From contig NC_084888.1 of assembly GCF_958979055.1 (NCBI RefSeq), positions 28,696,804 to 28,760,803 of the forward strand: a DNA stretch of 64,000 nt, written 5' to 3'. Positions 1 through 13,861 of the stretch are shown here, in pieces (within the stretch, counting starts at the first letter, position 1; each line of letters begins with the position of its first letter). The notes below the pieces were generated by a model. It ran no database searches and was not told the origin of the DNA. It saw only the letters and a program-made list of their open reading frames with translations. The position numbers and the translations under genes are program-made. The stretch is from Alnus glutinosa. Taxonomy: Eukaryota > Streptophyta > Magnoliopsida > Fagales > Betulaceae.

Positions 1-40
1 CAAAGGAGATAAAATCGGACCTGTTTGCGAAGGGCGTCCC

Positions 41-745
<705 letters not shown>

Positions 746-749
746 GTAA

Positions 750-917
750 TAATTCACTACCACTTAAATATACAACTTTTCACCACACTGTCTATGTGGC
801 AAGGTGGTCGCTTACCTTAATTTATTTTTAAAAAATAAAAAAATTCAAAAAATAGTGGGGAATCACCTTGCCACATAAACAAGGTGGTGAAAAATTGTAT
901 ATTTAAGTGGCATTAAA
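750..917. mobile_element. Small foldback MITE
   Basis: The left arm reads CCACTTAAATATACAACTTT and the right arm is its near-exact reverse complement, with further pairing through the motif TATGTGGCAAGGTGGT. The centre is A/T-rich and non-coding. No target-site duplication could be fixed because both sides are low complexity. Superfamily unknown. Confidence 0.6.
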
Positions 918-969
918 TCATTTTTCTTATATATAAGGCTTTTGAATGCGGTCAACTGAATCAATGGCA

Positions 970-1016
<47 letters not shown>

Positions 1017-1199
1017 TATTTCTACTTGGTTATTTGGAGTTGTAATATTTTGAATTTGTAATGTTTTGGTTTTAGATTTGTTCGTATTTGGTTATTTGGA
1101 TTTACATTTTTTTTAATAGATATTTTGGCTTTGTATTTAGATTTATTAATTTTGTACCAAAAGGTCCAAAAATTATTAATTTTTTTTTAAAAAAAAAAA

Positions 1200-1380
1200 A
1201 AAAGTTAAAACTGGCCCAAAGCCCAAATTAAAAAGCGGTTTTCAAACTACCAGTTGTAAACATAATAACCGCTAACTGCCTAGGAGGAGGCGGTTGCGGT
1301 TGTTAAAATTCAATAACCGCATTAGGCGATTAGCGGTTTTAGCCAATAGCCACAAACCATAACCACTTGTACACCCCTAG
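1200..1380. repeat. Non-coding repeat with recurrent AACCGC/GCGGTT motifs
   Basis: The motif GCGGTT or AACCGC recurs about seven times on both strands, ending at CACTTGTACACCCCTAG. The reverse complement of that end (CTAGGGGTGTACAAG) looks like a hAT-type terminus, but the partner end was not found. It is probably one end of a short non-autonomous DNA element. Confidence 0.35.
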
Positions 1381-1414
1381 TTGATAATTATGAAGCATAA
1401 CCATTTTGCTATTC

Positions 1415-1726
1415 TATTTTGGGTTTCCAATTTCAAAATGTAAGATTTAAAATAACGATTTTAAAATATGCGATTTGAAAAAAATGATTATTAAAAACGC
1501 ATAAAGCGTTTGGCAAAATCGCATTTTAGCATTTAAAATCGCAAAATTAACATTTAAAATTCTAAGTTTTTTAAAAAACACCATATTTACTTGCGATTTG
1601 AAAAATTATATTTTCTATATTTTTAAATCGCAATTTTTAAAAATGTAGTTCTCAATTGATTTATGTTCTGCGATTTTGTTTAAAATCGCATTTATTATCT
1701 ACGAAATCGCAATCTCAAACGCACCC
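1415..1726. mobile_element. Diverged Tourist-like MITE (GCGATTT family)
   Basis: The sequence is homologous along its length to the better preserved copy at 56971-57285: it shares the GCGATTT blocks, the AAAGCGTTTGGCAAAATCGC segment and the terminal TACGAAATCGCAATC. The left end is eroded, so boundaries are approximate and no target duplication could be assigned. Confidence 0.6.
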
Positions 1727-2437
1727 AAAGAAAACATTGTACATGTTGTATCTTGAAAAAACTAAAATACTTTTTCTAGGAATAGAATAATCTATAAGAG
1801 AATAATTATCCACGTTCTTTAGTTTTGTTGCAACACTGAATATGTATCCATTTATTTGGTACAATGCAATACGGTGAATTGAATCATGTTGTAACAAAAT
1901 TTCTTAAAACACCTTTATAATATAATTATAACTTACATTTTTAAGGACATCTTTTATTTATTTTTGAAACGCAAACAATTATATTATAACTATTTTTTTA
2001 ATTCATCTTTATTAGTTCAATATGTATTAGAGAGACACCCAAGACAAGGTTGCTGAGCTTGATTGAGCTCAATTATGCTTAGCTCATAAATGCATACTCG
2101 TATGCTGCTATAAGCTTGTTTGAGCAGAGGGAGTTGAAGCCAGACATGGGTTCATGCTACGGTTACTTGATTTTACACTGACTTGTATAAAAAAACTTAT
2201 AATAGCAGTGCATGTAGAAAAAAATGAGTTATGTTGGTAAAGTTTTCGGTTGGGTGACGTGTTGCCTTTTGATTTGTTTTCTTCAAGATCTTTTCTCCAA
2301 GATTTGGAAAATAATAAACAACTTGTCGGGAGTGCCGACTGATCCCTACTCCGATGCCTCCGATGCTTAAGTCAGATTCTGGTAGACAATTTCAATGATT
2401 AACGAGAGCAGAGTAAAATCAGAGATATTAGAGTTAA

Positions 2438-2616
2438 GAGTAATGTTTCTTAAACAACTCTTATACAACTTTTGCACATCTCTAACTATTTTTTTTATGA
2501 TCAACCATTAGATTTGTTTTCTTACATGTGGGCCCTAAATATTCAATGGTTGATCTTAAAAGAGGTTGTTAGAGTTGTATAAAAGTTGTGCAAGAGTTGT
2601 ACAATAAATAGTACTC
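2438..2616. mobile_element. Mutator-type MITE, 179 bp, with target duplication
   Basis: Terminal inverted repeats begin GAGTAATGTTTC and end AAATAGTACTC; inner arms pair over CAACTCTTATACAACTTTTG. It is flanked by the direct repeat TTAGAGTTAA at 2428-2437 and 2617-2626. A 9-10 bp target duplication is the hallmark of Mutator-like elements. The same outer motif (GAGTAATG) marks the MITE at 34695-34876. Confidence 0.75.
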
Positions 2617-2765
2617 TTAGAGTTAATTTTGTACCTGGAGTACCAGCCTATTTATAAACACACAATTCTAAGATAATTAGAGTGCTATGATATAATTCAA
2701 TTAGGAGTCTGATGCCTAGATTCTATGGGATTAGACTTATCTTTCTAAGAGTCCAATTCGGGTAG

Positions 2766-5700
2766 TGTTACGCCCCCGTTTTGGGAAATAAGGGAAACGT
2801 GAGTTTGAGTACTAAAATCATAAAAATGGAAGCGTGCAATTACAACAAATAAATTTAAAACTCATATTTTAATTAAACATTTCTATTAATAATTCTTTCC
2901 AAGGTCATGAACTCCAAAAAGAACAAAAACATACTATACAAAACTAGGGTTTTGGCCGGTTCATCACGAACTATCGCTCTCAGCGAGATCTACGCCCTTA
3001 CAAGGAAAAGACTTCGTCTTACTGTTGTCATCTGGAAAGGGGTGGAGGAAAAAGGGGTGAGTTCGACAACTCAGTAAGGAAAATACAACACCAGGGGAAA
3101 TAAAACATGCTATAAACTTTTATGCTATAATCTTTATCCATTGTCATAATGACAGATTTATTCTACTCATCGTTAAGAATTAATTTCACATATAGTGAAT
3201 TGCATAATGTATATTGTTTTACAACCTGAACCAATAGTATGTTGATTTTATTTTATTTTAGATGATTAAAGTGTTTTTGAATATATTAAGATTACAATGA
3301 TGTTTAGAAGTATAAATATGATATATGATTTTAGATTGAGTATAAGTTAGAGATTCAAGTTATGAAAAATTGTCTAAGAAGTGATATGCTAGGCTGTTTA
3401 TGTTTTATAAGAAAACACATATTAAAGCATGATTCATAAAATGAAATGTGTTGTTTTAAGACAGGTGGCATAGCATATGAACAATTAAATACAATTTGAA
3501 GAATATGAAGAATGGTATAAGAATGACAGTTTATGCAGATTAACAATATGAACAATTAAACAAATTTTCTAATGATTCAGTAAATTCTTTTTATCAGTTT
3601 TCTCTTTAAACCTTTCTCTATGGTTTATCCCTTTATAGACTCTACACCACCAGTTCCCGTGAGCGGCGCACGTTGGCTTTGTCCAAAGGACCTATAGACT
3701 CAGCCTGTCGTCACAGAGAAGAGTCGCCGGGTTGGGGATCTTCCCTAGGTGAAGGCCAACCTCGGATGGTAGCACACACCGACTTACGGTATGCTTGCCA
3801 TGCTACCCTATGGGTACCAAATCTAACTGTAGTAGTGCCTCAAGGTTAAACAATTACTGCACATGAACGTATTCTGTAATACTGTAGGCTCTGCTTTATC
3901 TGTAAACTTTATTTCAAAACTGTAAGAACCGCTTTCATAACTGTAGTCATGTGCAGAATTAAACTTTAGAATCTCTTTTCTTTCAAAACTGAATTCATAA
4001 TAGAATCATATACTTTGGAATTCTCTGTAATCATATTCTTGAAATGCTCTTTATCATATCTCTGAGTATGCATAATTCATAATTTTTGAAATGCTCATAT
4101 TCATGACTGTAAACATGCTTAATCCATACTTTGAAATGCTCTTGATCATAACTTTAATTATGCATAAATCATAACTTTAAAATGCTCTTAATCATATCTA
4201 TAATTATACATAAATCATATCTTTAAAAATGCTCTTACTCATAACTGTAATTTATGCACAAAATTCTTGAATAATAACATATGTGCAATAAAGCTTCGCA
4301 TTAAAAATCACATGATCAACGCTTTGTAAAATTCCCCAACACTTTTTTAAAAGATTTATAATAAAATCTTGTTGGGGGTTTTTCGGTGTTGTATCCCCTT
4401 ACCTGGACTTGCCATTAGCGTCAGGGTCGAGTTTTTACCTAGATAAAACACAAGGACGAATTTAGAGGAGCGTTCTGATATTTCAAGTTTCTAAGACTTA
4501 AAATAAATTATCCTATATAAATATACTTACAAAAATAATCATCCTTCTTTTTTTTTTTCTTTTTCTTTTTTTTTTCTTTCCTTATACAATCTTTCTCCAT
4601 TATTAGTTTAACACTTAAATCCATCTTCTCTAAAAAAAATACTAATATTTCCAATAAAACCAAATTATTATTAAGGAACATAATCCTAACACCAAATCTC
4701 TCAAAAATCGAAACTTTAACTCAAACATCTAGTTTTCTTCACTACACAGTCTATTTCAAACCCAAATAAACACCCACTCAGTTGATCAAGGAGCCCGTAC
4801 ACCTAACACCAAATTTATCAAATCTATCATAAAACAGGGAATACATTTCAGTAAATCCCACATCCAGAAACATCACAATACTAAAACACTAACCGGATTA
4901 CTTAAATACACGAAATACACTATATCATAACATAAACATATTATACCCCCCCTGAAACCACAATCAATCCAAAATTCACCAAGTGATCACAGCAACCTTC
5001 AACACTCAACTCACGGCTCAACCAAAACAGGGAGGAGAAACACCACACAGAGGTTCCACCCAAATCCACAACTACACAATCCCACTGACCGAAACACCAC
5101 ATCACAGTACACACAGCCGTCCAAAATCTCCATCAACAGAGAACATGGCCGACACACACACACACACAAAGCCGGAACATGGGATTTTAACCCAAATCAT
5201 CAACTCCAAATTTTACCCATCAAAGACTAAAAAAAATCAACAAGATTAAACCAAGAAATTAATCTAGTTTTTACAAAACTGATTACTTTGGGGATTTCTC
5301 AAAAATCCACTGGAAAACCATGCTGAAACAGCCAGAAAAACCAGTACTGGAAGTCGCCGGATTTCCGGCCAGAACCGCCGAAAATCGCCCCTGGAATCGT
5401 CACCGGCGATGACCCATGGAGGGTCGGGTCTGGGTCTCGCCGAAGGGTCAAGTTTCTACCCCGGTTCTTCTAGCTCCATCGGGTCCTCTCCTCTCTCCGT
5501 CGGTTTCTCGAGTAACGACCACCGGAAATCGAACCTCCGGTGGTCTGACCCTCCCCTGGTTCTCCATCTCCGTCCATCTCCCGACTGGTCTCTCTCTCTG
5601 TTTCACTCTCTCCAGGTCTCTCTCTCTCTCTTCCTCAGTCCGCTTCTCTCTCTCTCTCTCTTGGGTCTCTTGGTCTTAGAAGAGAAGAAAAAAAAAAGTA

Positions 5701-6092
5701 AAAGATAGAAGATAGAAAGGAGAAAGGGGACTGGGTCTCATTCTCTCAATCTCACTCTCTCCCTCGATCTCTCATCTCAGTCTCACTCTCTCCCTCTCGC
5801 TGTCTCTGTTTTCGGCAAGAAATAGAAGAATAGAAGAAGAAGAAGGAAGGGAGCAACTTGCCGTGCAAGTTCTTCTTTCTTTCTTTTTATTTATTTAACT
5901 AAGGTTAAATTTTATCCTAGTTAGATTAACCTAAGTTAATCTTTTAAAAAAAATCTAGTTAACCCATAGTTAACTTTTATCTAGTTAAATTAACTAGAGT
6001 TACTTTAAAAAAAAATAATAATAATTATTAATAAAAAGTATTTTTTTATTTGTTTTATAAATATGTGGTCTAATAAAATTTGGGGTATTACA
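2766..6092 (+). mobile_element. Solo LTR, 3.3 kb, with 5-bp target duplication
   Basis: The segment starts TGTTACGCCCC and ends GGGGTATTACA, giving TG...CA ends that are nearly inverted copies of each other. It is flanked on both sides by GGTAG (2761-2765 and 6093-6097). There is no internal region, no gag-pol and no second LTR, so it is best read as a solo LTR left by recombination. It includes a CT-rich stretch at about 5585-5675. Open frames inside it at 4983-5249 and 5409-5708 are low-complexity and not taken as genes. The TGTTACGCC/GGGG-TACA ends resemble large Ty3-type plant LTRs; the family assignment is inferred. Confidence 0.85.
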
Positions 6093-6097
6093 GGTAG

Positions 6098-7007
6098 GAT
6101 ACTCCTTGTGAGCTGATTTCATATAATCCCTAGCAAGGGTGAGAATGACTCTATCCCTGGTTTCCTGAGATAGACCATTATCCGCAGAAGAACTCTGTCC
6201 CTGGTTTTTCGAGATAAACCATTATCCCATAAAAGGGGATAAGATACTGATATGATGAGTCACCGGCTAATTGTGACAGTAATGAGTCATGGAGCTGAGT
6301 GAACAAATGAAATGATGACTTTACGAAATATCGGCAGATATTTTGATTAACCTATGGTTAAGTTATATCTTAGTTAATTTAACCTGGGTTAATCTGTAGA
6401 TATTTATTTAAAACTTACTAATTACGTTTTTACCGTAGATATTTTCACCTGGGTCTTTACTATTTTAATCTAATTGCTTAAGATATAATTTTAAGTCCGT
6501 TTAGAATCTAGTTCGTTTCATTGTAAATATTATTATCTCAATAATATTATATTACTGACAATATTATTATACTAAATAATATTGTGTCAATAATAAATAT
6601 TATATAATAATATTATATACCAATAATATTATTAATTAGCTCACTTAAATAATCAGTCTGTCTATTTAATAACTCAGTAATATTTATTAGAGTCTAATAA
6701 TATTTTTAGCTGCTAAATGTGAGTCATTGCATGAGTTATAGCATGCATCATTGCATGAGTTATAGCATGCAATGATTGATCACACAACCATTCAGGACAA
6801 GTGGCACATGGTTATGCTCTCATCAAAGCAATGTCGATCGAGCGACAGAACGTGACTATCATTCAACATGTCGATCGAGCGATTGGTCAAGCAATAAATC
6901 AATCGATCGGCAGAAGTGGTCGATCGAGTGACTAAACGTGTGGATTGATCACCACAAGTCTTAAATTCTATTTATGATGTTATGTCTTAAAATCTGGGAC
7001 GTTACAC
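6098..7007 (-). repeat. Probable minus-oriented LTR remnant
   Basis: The stretch ends GGGACGTTACA at 7007, whose reverse complement (TGTAACGTCCC) resembles the start of the large LTRs in this window. It contains several GTCGATCGAGCGA repeats at about 6833-6930 and a direct repeat around 6730-6770 (TTGCATGAGTTATAGCATGCA, twice). There are no coding features. The other boundary is not visible. Confidence 0.4.
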
Positions 7008-9541
7008 TTACAACTTAGCCAGTCTCCTCTCCAAGGGTCAAAGAAAAGGAATTTGTGTAGGAGAGAGAAAAATTATTGATTGCATGACACCATGGGAGCA
7101 GAGCAATATCCCCCCAAGGGGGAAGAGCTTAGCGAATGGGGTAACGATCATTCCTTTCACTTCCCTTCCCTTCCTAGTATGAAAATCATACGAGCTATGT
7201 ATTGTATACCCTAGGAGATAGCATACCTTAGCCTTTACATTTAGCTATCATAATTGTTGCTTAACCTAAACATCCCGCCATTCCTGCCTTGAGGAATGGG
7301 GTAATGGATGAACCATTTCAATGGAAACTTGACGAGTTGATCCACTTGCATGTCTTGCTTTTACAGTTATTTTAGGAATTACTCCACGTGTTGCTTGACG
7401 TAAGGCAGATAGCGGATTCATTTATGTTTTCTGTTGAATCATTTTCATGGCTCGATAGATAATTTGATAAGCCATTTATTTTTTTCCTTGTTTCAAAATA
7501 CGGTTACCTTTATTCGTGCAAATCTTATAGTTCATAACTTTATAAACCATCTTAAATCCATCATCCAAAATTCTAATGAGAATCAATATCCATCGTTCAA
7601 GAGTCTAAAACTTAAAAATTAGAAACTTAAGAAATTAATTTTTTTTACTTCAAAAAAAAAAAAGAAAAAAAAAAAAGAAGAGAAAAGAAAGGGGGTTCGG
7701 CAGCCACCCCCAGAGGTGACTGGGGTGGCAGGCCACCTCCCTCCCACAAGGGGAATTGGCAGCCACCCACTTTCATTTTTTTGTTCTTTTTTTTTAAAAT
7801 AATAATAATAATAATAATATTAAAGTTTCAAGTTTTATATATTTATATTTTTAAGATATAATATTTTTTTATTTTTATTAAGAGTGGCACATGTCATCAT
7901 TTTGTTGATGTTAACGTGTCATACTAATGGAATCCGTTAAGTGTTTTTACGAAATTTGACCGCATGGACCAAATTGTTATTTTGGCATACCCCGATGACC
8001 TCTGAATTATTTTTTTATACTACAGGAAGTGATTTGTAATTTACGCTAATCACAAATACTAATTTTGCATTTATCCCTTTTTTTAAACTTGTAATAGGCC
8101 GAAAGGTTAAGTCGACCCAATTCTCAACATTTTCAATAAAAATGAAAGTGCCAATTGGTAGCCATGAGGTCAAACATGTTTAAAAGCTAAACTCCTAAAA
8201 TATCCTATTAAACAACTTCTCGAATATGTGGTTTAAATATTGCTTGGGGTCATGCCTTTTATTCTTCAAATTTCTATGGAAGGCTTCTCCTATTTGAGAA
8301 AGAAGAAAGAAGAGATTAAGTCATTAATTCAACGTGATAATTTTTTGAGATGAAAATTCACATCTAACATTGCTAAGATGCAAAGCTTTGATTACATCAA
8401 ATTACTTTTTGAATGTGGAAGATAAGGTCTGCTATAGTGCTATGTGTGTTATGGAGGAGGCTCTGCTTCTTAACTTTCTTCCCAAGTTCATGCACCTCCA
8501 AACTTCCCTATATGGGATTAAATTCATATCCATGTGGAGTGTAGAATACGAGGGCTTTCTCGTTATTTGCTATATGTTGCACTCTGATCTCCTAATGCCA
8601 AACAACTACATGGTAAAAGTTATGATCACATGATCTTCTTGGTATTTTTTGTTGTATGTCCGTGGTAGAATATTAATTAAATGTTTAAATTCATCAATTC
8701 TATCAGCTTAAGCTTTTGAGATAAGTGATGATTTAATATGATATCAGACCTAGATGTAATAAATTCAAACATCAACTCCTCAATTCACTCGTATTTCAGT
8801 TAAATATTCCACAACCACCTTGTCACGTTGTGAGCTTGAAGTATATCATATGTAGTTATGTAGCGGAACAGAAGTATGAATATATTTCAAGTGTATTATG
8901 TTGTTCTAGATTTAGTACATGAAAAAGCAAACTGATTGTGTTGCTGCTTAATTAAAAGCCTGATTCAGTCATTTCATTTTAGCTGTGCTAGTGATTAGTT
9001 GCTATGAGGATCGGAAGTTCGTAAACCTGATTCCTAACCATCTTTGTATTGTTGTGGTACTTGCACAATGAGATCAAAGATTCATAAAGAGGAGGAAATT
9101 AATATCACATAAAGATACAATCTTAAAAGTCCATGCATTTTTTACATGATCAAAAGGTGATACAAATACAGTGGAAAGACAAGAGAGGCCTGAATGATAA
9201 TGCATTAAAACCCTGGGATTTTGTTTTCCACCATTTTAGACTACTATATCTGCATTACCTGGTATCAATATGTACTTGAAGATCGATGAAAGTAAACCTC
9301 AATCCTCATACCCTATAATTATTTTTCCCTTTTATGGGGGAAAATCTAGCTTGATTGCTATATATGTATTATTGATACTGCTGATTGATGATATATTATC
9401 AGTGTGATATACATATGTACCCACAAGACTCATTCTGAAATTGTCTCCCATATTGTTGTCATACTCATTTTGATCCACCTTCATTCTATTCTGTTGGAGT
9501 TTCGATGTTATTAATGTAGGTGTGATGATGGTGTTGGTCGG
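7008..9541. other. Intergenic DNA, mostly unassigned
   Basis: No gene is recognised. A segment at about 7690-7960 carries repeated GCCACCC/GGGTGGC blocks followed by a tail (ATGTCATCATTTTGTTG) that resembles the repeat at 21770-22070. The open frame at 8370-8633 (87 codons) has no recognisable motif and no clear promoter. The segment just before 9541 is the 3' flank of the minus-strand aquaporin gene. Confidence 0.5.
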
Positions 9542-12500
9542 TCACCTTCTGAAGCTCCTTGTTGTTGAAGGCTTTTCATGAATGCCACCATCTTCTTCTG
9601 GCAGCTTGACAGCAGAGTAGATTCCTGCCCCACACAGTGCCCCAAGGATGGGAGCAGTGAGGTACACCCATATTGCTTTATAGTTGTTTGCAGCAATGGC
9701 TGGCCCTAGTGTTCTCACCGGATTCATTGAAGCTCCGGTTGTTGGCCTATAAGATATCACAAAACAACACAATATATCATCCATAGTATTGCATGTGCTT
9801 GAAATTTTTTAGGCATTTGGCATTGATCCCTTGTAAGATTTGATTTCCGAATCCTTTTTTCACATTAAAAACTAAAATGAATCTTGCGTTTCTGATATTG
9901 AGGAGGGTACCATCTATGATGGTTTGTATAAAGTATATAAACAAGTTTTGAGGAAATTTAATATTTGAATGATGGTTGTGTTTTGTGTTCTCCATACCTA
10001 CCGAATTTGAATCCTCAATATTTGAACCGAAGACGAGCCTATTCTTTTAAATAAAAAGGTAAAATTATCTAAAAAAATGTAAAATTATAATTTTGCCTTC
10101 ATTTTTAGAAGAACCGGCTCTTCTCCGGTTCATTTAAACCCGAGAGATCCGGTTTCATACCCACCTTGGTTTTAATTTCAAATACATGACACCTACTGTT
10201 AATTTCTTCTAATTTCTTTTGTCTGTAAGTTTTACATGCATTCAATAGTCTAGAATTCAGGACCTGATCAAGACTATGTCATTGATAATCTTTAAGATGC
10301 AGAGCAGGGGGACATGGCATAGGGATTGAACGACGCACGGATGATTAGCAATATAGACAGCAAACATAAAAATAAAAAATAAAAAATTATAGGATTTATC
10401 TATCCGAATAAGTCTCGAATAGTCCGCACTCTGAATAAACAGGTAAACTTTATAAACACTCTATCACCTAGCCATGATGACAGCAAATTGCTTGGAATCC
10501 CAATGCGGGAGATGACCCATGTTATGTGGTAATTTGTTTACTCGTTATGAATTTGTTTCAAGACCTTCAGTTCAGAGCAAGTGGAGTTCTGACATACCCG
10601 GCTATGAGTATATTGAGCATGACTGTTGCTCCTACCGCGATTCCCGCCAACTCGCCCACCTGCATGATGCAGAATATTTTATTATTAGTGTCACGCTATG
10701 TTCCCTCTATGCATCTCCCTTAATTTTCTTTGCAAAATGCCAAAAATTTTAAGAATACCCTGGCTTCAATAAATTGCAAATAGTTAATATATATCAGCGA
10801 ATTATCGAAAATTAATTTTCTTTTTAATTCCTTATTCTGATTTTGAAGATAAGAACTTAGGGAAATGGGCTTGGCTTTTAATTATTATGAGGTGTTCATA
10901 ATAATATTAGATATATATAAACTGAATATTATAGTTAAATGTTCCTTATTTTATTTCTCTGGATATTTTTCTATATATACCTTGATTCGAGCCTTGAGAA
11001 ATTGACAACTTGCACTATTTTATTTTATTTATGGGAAATGTAACTTTGCATACTGCCAACTATTTACTGACTCTTGTCTCTTTGACTTTTTTTTGCAAAC
11101 AAAATTTTAAAAAAGACAAGGTACCTCTCGTGGAAATTAAATCTCTGGTAAGGGAGCTTAATCAAAGATCAAAAAAGAGAAACAATCGTAAGTGTGATCA
11201 GTAGATGTCTTCTATTTTCAAAAGAAATGAAAAGAAAACGACTTTTTTTTGTCTTTGATCATATGTCTCTTCAATACACAGTTTGACATGGTAACACCTA
11301 ATTCAATGAGATGAGCGTGAGAAAAGATATACGGGCAGATAGCAATTAGAAAAAATATTCCAAGATTTCTTTTAGTTTGTTCTTTTCTCAAGATCATGAC
11401 ACTAAAAGGTTGGTAGAAATCACGTACAGCTCTTGTGTCGGTGGCCACGGCTGTGACAACAAACATGAGGTTGAAACTAATAATGAACTCCAAAGCAAAA
11501 GCTTGGCCATGTGACCCAGAAGGAACAGTGACTCCCCCTCCAATTATGGGGTGGAAAATCCCCTTTAGTGCAAATGCAGCACAAAGAGATGCCAAAACCT
11601 GTGCTCCAATATACAAAGGCACCTGCCAAAGTAACCAAACCTAGTACTGTTAGTCTACGCATTTTTAGAAATGAAAAATATTATTTAGTATATTGTTATA
11701 TAACTAATATAATGATGTGACAGTGAAATTAAATTATTATTTTTTTTATAATTTCTTGCTCATTCAGAGATTACCTTTTACTTCTAAATCATCTAATTAT
11801 ATATTACTTACCATCGTATAACAATCTACTAAATAACATCCTCATCTATAAATATCGCGTGGAAAGAAAAAATGAAATTTATACATGTTTCCATGGGAAG
11901 TGTTTTAGGGCAGCAAAAGCAATGGTGAGAGCTGGGTTGAGATGGGCCCCTGAGATATGTCCTGTGGAGAGAATGATAACCATAACAGCAAGGCCAGATG
12001 AGGCAGCGCAGCCAAGGAGGGTTTCTGAGCCTTGTGTCTTTTGGTTCAAAATGGCCGTGGCTGTCCCAGCAAAGATCAGTATGAAAGTGCCTATGAACTC
12101 AGCTCCAACCTGCAGGTTTTGGCATCAAGATGTGAACAAAAATGTGCGTCTCTCGCTTACTCATGAAAATAAACACATAATGGAAACGTGGGTCAGTCTG
12201 ATTTTGAGCCTTTGACTTAGAAGGTTCCTCTTGTGTTTGTGTCGAAATCTTTAGCAATTTAGACAGTATAGCGTGAGAGAGCTCAATGTGAAACCTATCT
12301 TTCCAAATAAATTTTGGACTCTATGAAAACTTACTAAGTAGCTATATGAATTTTGATACGTGTTGAGACAGATAAAATTGCTGAAAATCTTTATTCGCTT
12401 ATGACTTGTGACATAGCCTACCTTTTTTGCAAGTGGAACAGGAGGTGGTGGCAATGAGCAAGAGACTTTGGGTAAGGTGCCTTCTTCCAAGGCCCATTCT

Positions 12501-12646
12501 TCAACGCTAAAGCACTTGCAGTTCTTGAGAAGGGATCTCCTACCATTCCCACTTCTCTCTGCCTTGAACCCACCAAAGAGTGGAGCTCCTGGAGTCCCTG
12601 GTGTTGCAGGAGGTGAAGGTGCTGATGGAACTTCCTCATTTTCCAT
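9542..12646 (-). CDS. NIP6;1: NIP6;1-like aquaporin (boric acid/glycerol channel), five exons
   Basis: Membrane channel of the NIP subfamily; NIP6;1 and NIP5;1 relatives move boric acid and small uncharged solutes at the plasma membrane. Exons on the minus strand: 12646-12422, 12109-11885, 11622-11428, 10659-10598 and 9746-9542. All introns are GT-AG, and the joined frame is 912 bp (303 residues plus stop), matching the usual NIP6 length of about 305. The N-terminus has the NIP5/6 signature [13 protein letters not shown] and [14 protein letters not shown]. The first pore motif is NPA ([13 protein letters not shown], exon 2) and the second is NPV ([16 protein letters not shown], exon 5), a combination typical of NIP6. 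The C-terminus ends RSFRR. The start was chosen at the MENEEVP methionine at 12646. No disabling mutation was seen, so it is likely functional. Confidence 0.93.
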
Positions 12647-12782
12647 CACTCCAAAGCAAAACTACTGAAAACGATTAAAATAATACTAACAAGGTACCAA
12701 AGCTCGAGAGAGAGAGAAGCTTTGAATTTTCAGTTCTACTTCTTTGTCCCTTTTGCATCGAAGAGAGTACTGAGATGTCTGA

Positions 12783-12790
12783 TATTTATA
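12783..12790 (-). promoter_or_regulatory. TATA box of the NIP6;1-like gene
   Basis: TATAAATA on the minus strand lies about 137-144 bp upstream of the start codon, placing a transcription start near 12755. The implied leader carries a CT-rich block (about 12700-12716) and no ATG between about 12755 and the start, so no upstream minimal ORF of the kind known for NIP5;1 is visible here. Confidence 0.6.
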
Positions 12791-13860
12791 GTGACAAGGT
12801 GGTTGACTTAGGGAATCACAAGTGAAAGACAGAGAAAAGAAGTTTAGTGGTTGGAAGTGGATGGTGGGACATCGCAGGAAGTCTCGATCGAATTTGGTTT
12901 TTTGTAAAGAGGCTTTTAACTTGGGACATGAATTATGGATTTCCTGTCAATGGTACAGAAGTATCCTACTTTTGATTTTTGTTTTTCATTTTTTTCATCT
13001 TTTCTTCTATTCAATTAATGTCTACACCCAATAATTAAGTCCCCTTTTAAGTGTGTCGATCTGTGTGCCTATATAAGAATAGAGAGATGCAATCATGTAA
13101 GGTAAATTAGTAGTAATTAACACATTTTTAACCCTTTCCTCTAGATATTAAAGCAATCTTTGGATGAGCCTGTATATATGGCGTGGTAGGTAAATTGGTT
13201 GCAGGTGGAAGAAAGTGATCATATTTGGGTGATGCCAGATTAGATGGCTGCTGCTTTTTTCTCCCTTATTTATGGGTGGAGATCTTTAATCGTAGTGTCC
13301 TTTTTCTTTTTTTTCTTTGCTGCAATCCTTTGGATGAGTAGACTACAAAAGATTACATATGCTTAATTTTCTCACATAAAAAGACATATTTTTGCCAAAG
13401 ATGTTATCTTGCATTTTAATATTTATGTACGATGTTATTATAGTGATAAACGCTGAATTTTACATATTTTAACCCCTTAATTTGCATACGTTAATCCTTT
13501 AACCTTGTTACAATTTGATCTTTTATAGTGTTTTACATGCTCGTAGATTTTCCAAGAGAAGTGCAACAAAATCCATCATTTTTGGACTGTTAAAAATAAA
13601 TTGAGTATTTTGTTAAGTCATGTTATTACTAGCAAATGGTGAAAAATGAGCCTTAATAAATTCTCAGAATTGCCAGTACAGATCAATCATCTTTGCAGAT
13701 TAAATTGTATTAATTCAGAAATAACCAGAAGATGAGCCATATATGCTTGAAAATATCCAGATGTCTATGTTCTGTAGAATTTTACAGTTCGTAAAAATAA
13801 TTTTTCTAGAGAAAGTTATGGCAATTTTAGTAAACAAATGTCAAGTTGTGCGTGCTCAAC
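12791..13860. other. Upstream intergenic region of the NIP6;1-like gene
   Basis: No gene or clear repeat is recognised. The sequence is AT-rich and presumably includes the distal promoter of the aquaporin gene. The short open frame at 12822-13034 has no recognisable features. Confidence 0.4.
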
Positions 13861-13861
13861 G

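Noticed and set aside
5409-5708. Open frames of 87-99 codons on the plus strand
   Set aside because: They lie in a CT-rich part of the solo LTR, are dominated by Ser/Leu repeats and have no domain.
6815-6960. Possible CRISPR-like or regulated tandem array of GTCGATCGAGCGA
   Set aside because: Repeats are short, irregularly spaced and in a plant LTR remnant; no array structure.
11859-12215. Plus-strand frames over the aquaporin exons
   Set aside because: Antisense shadows of exon 2 of the minus-strand gene.
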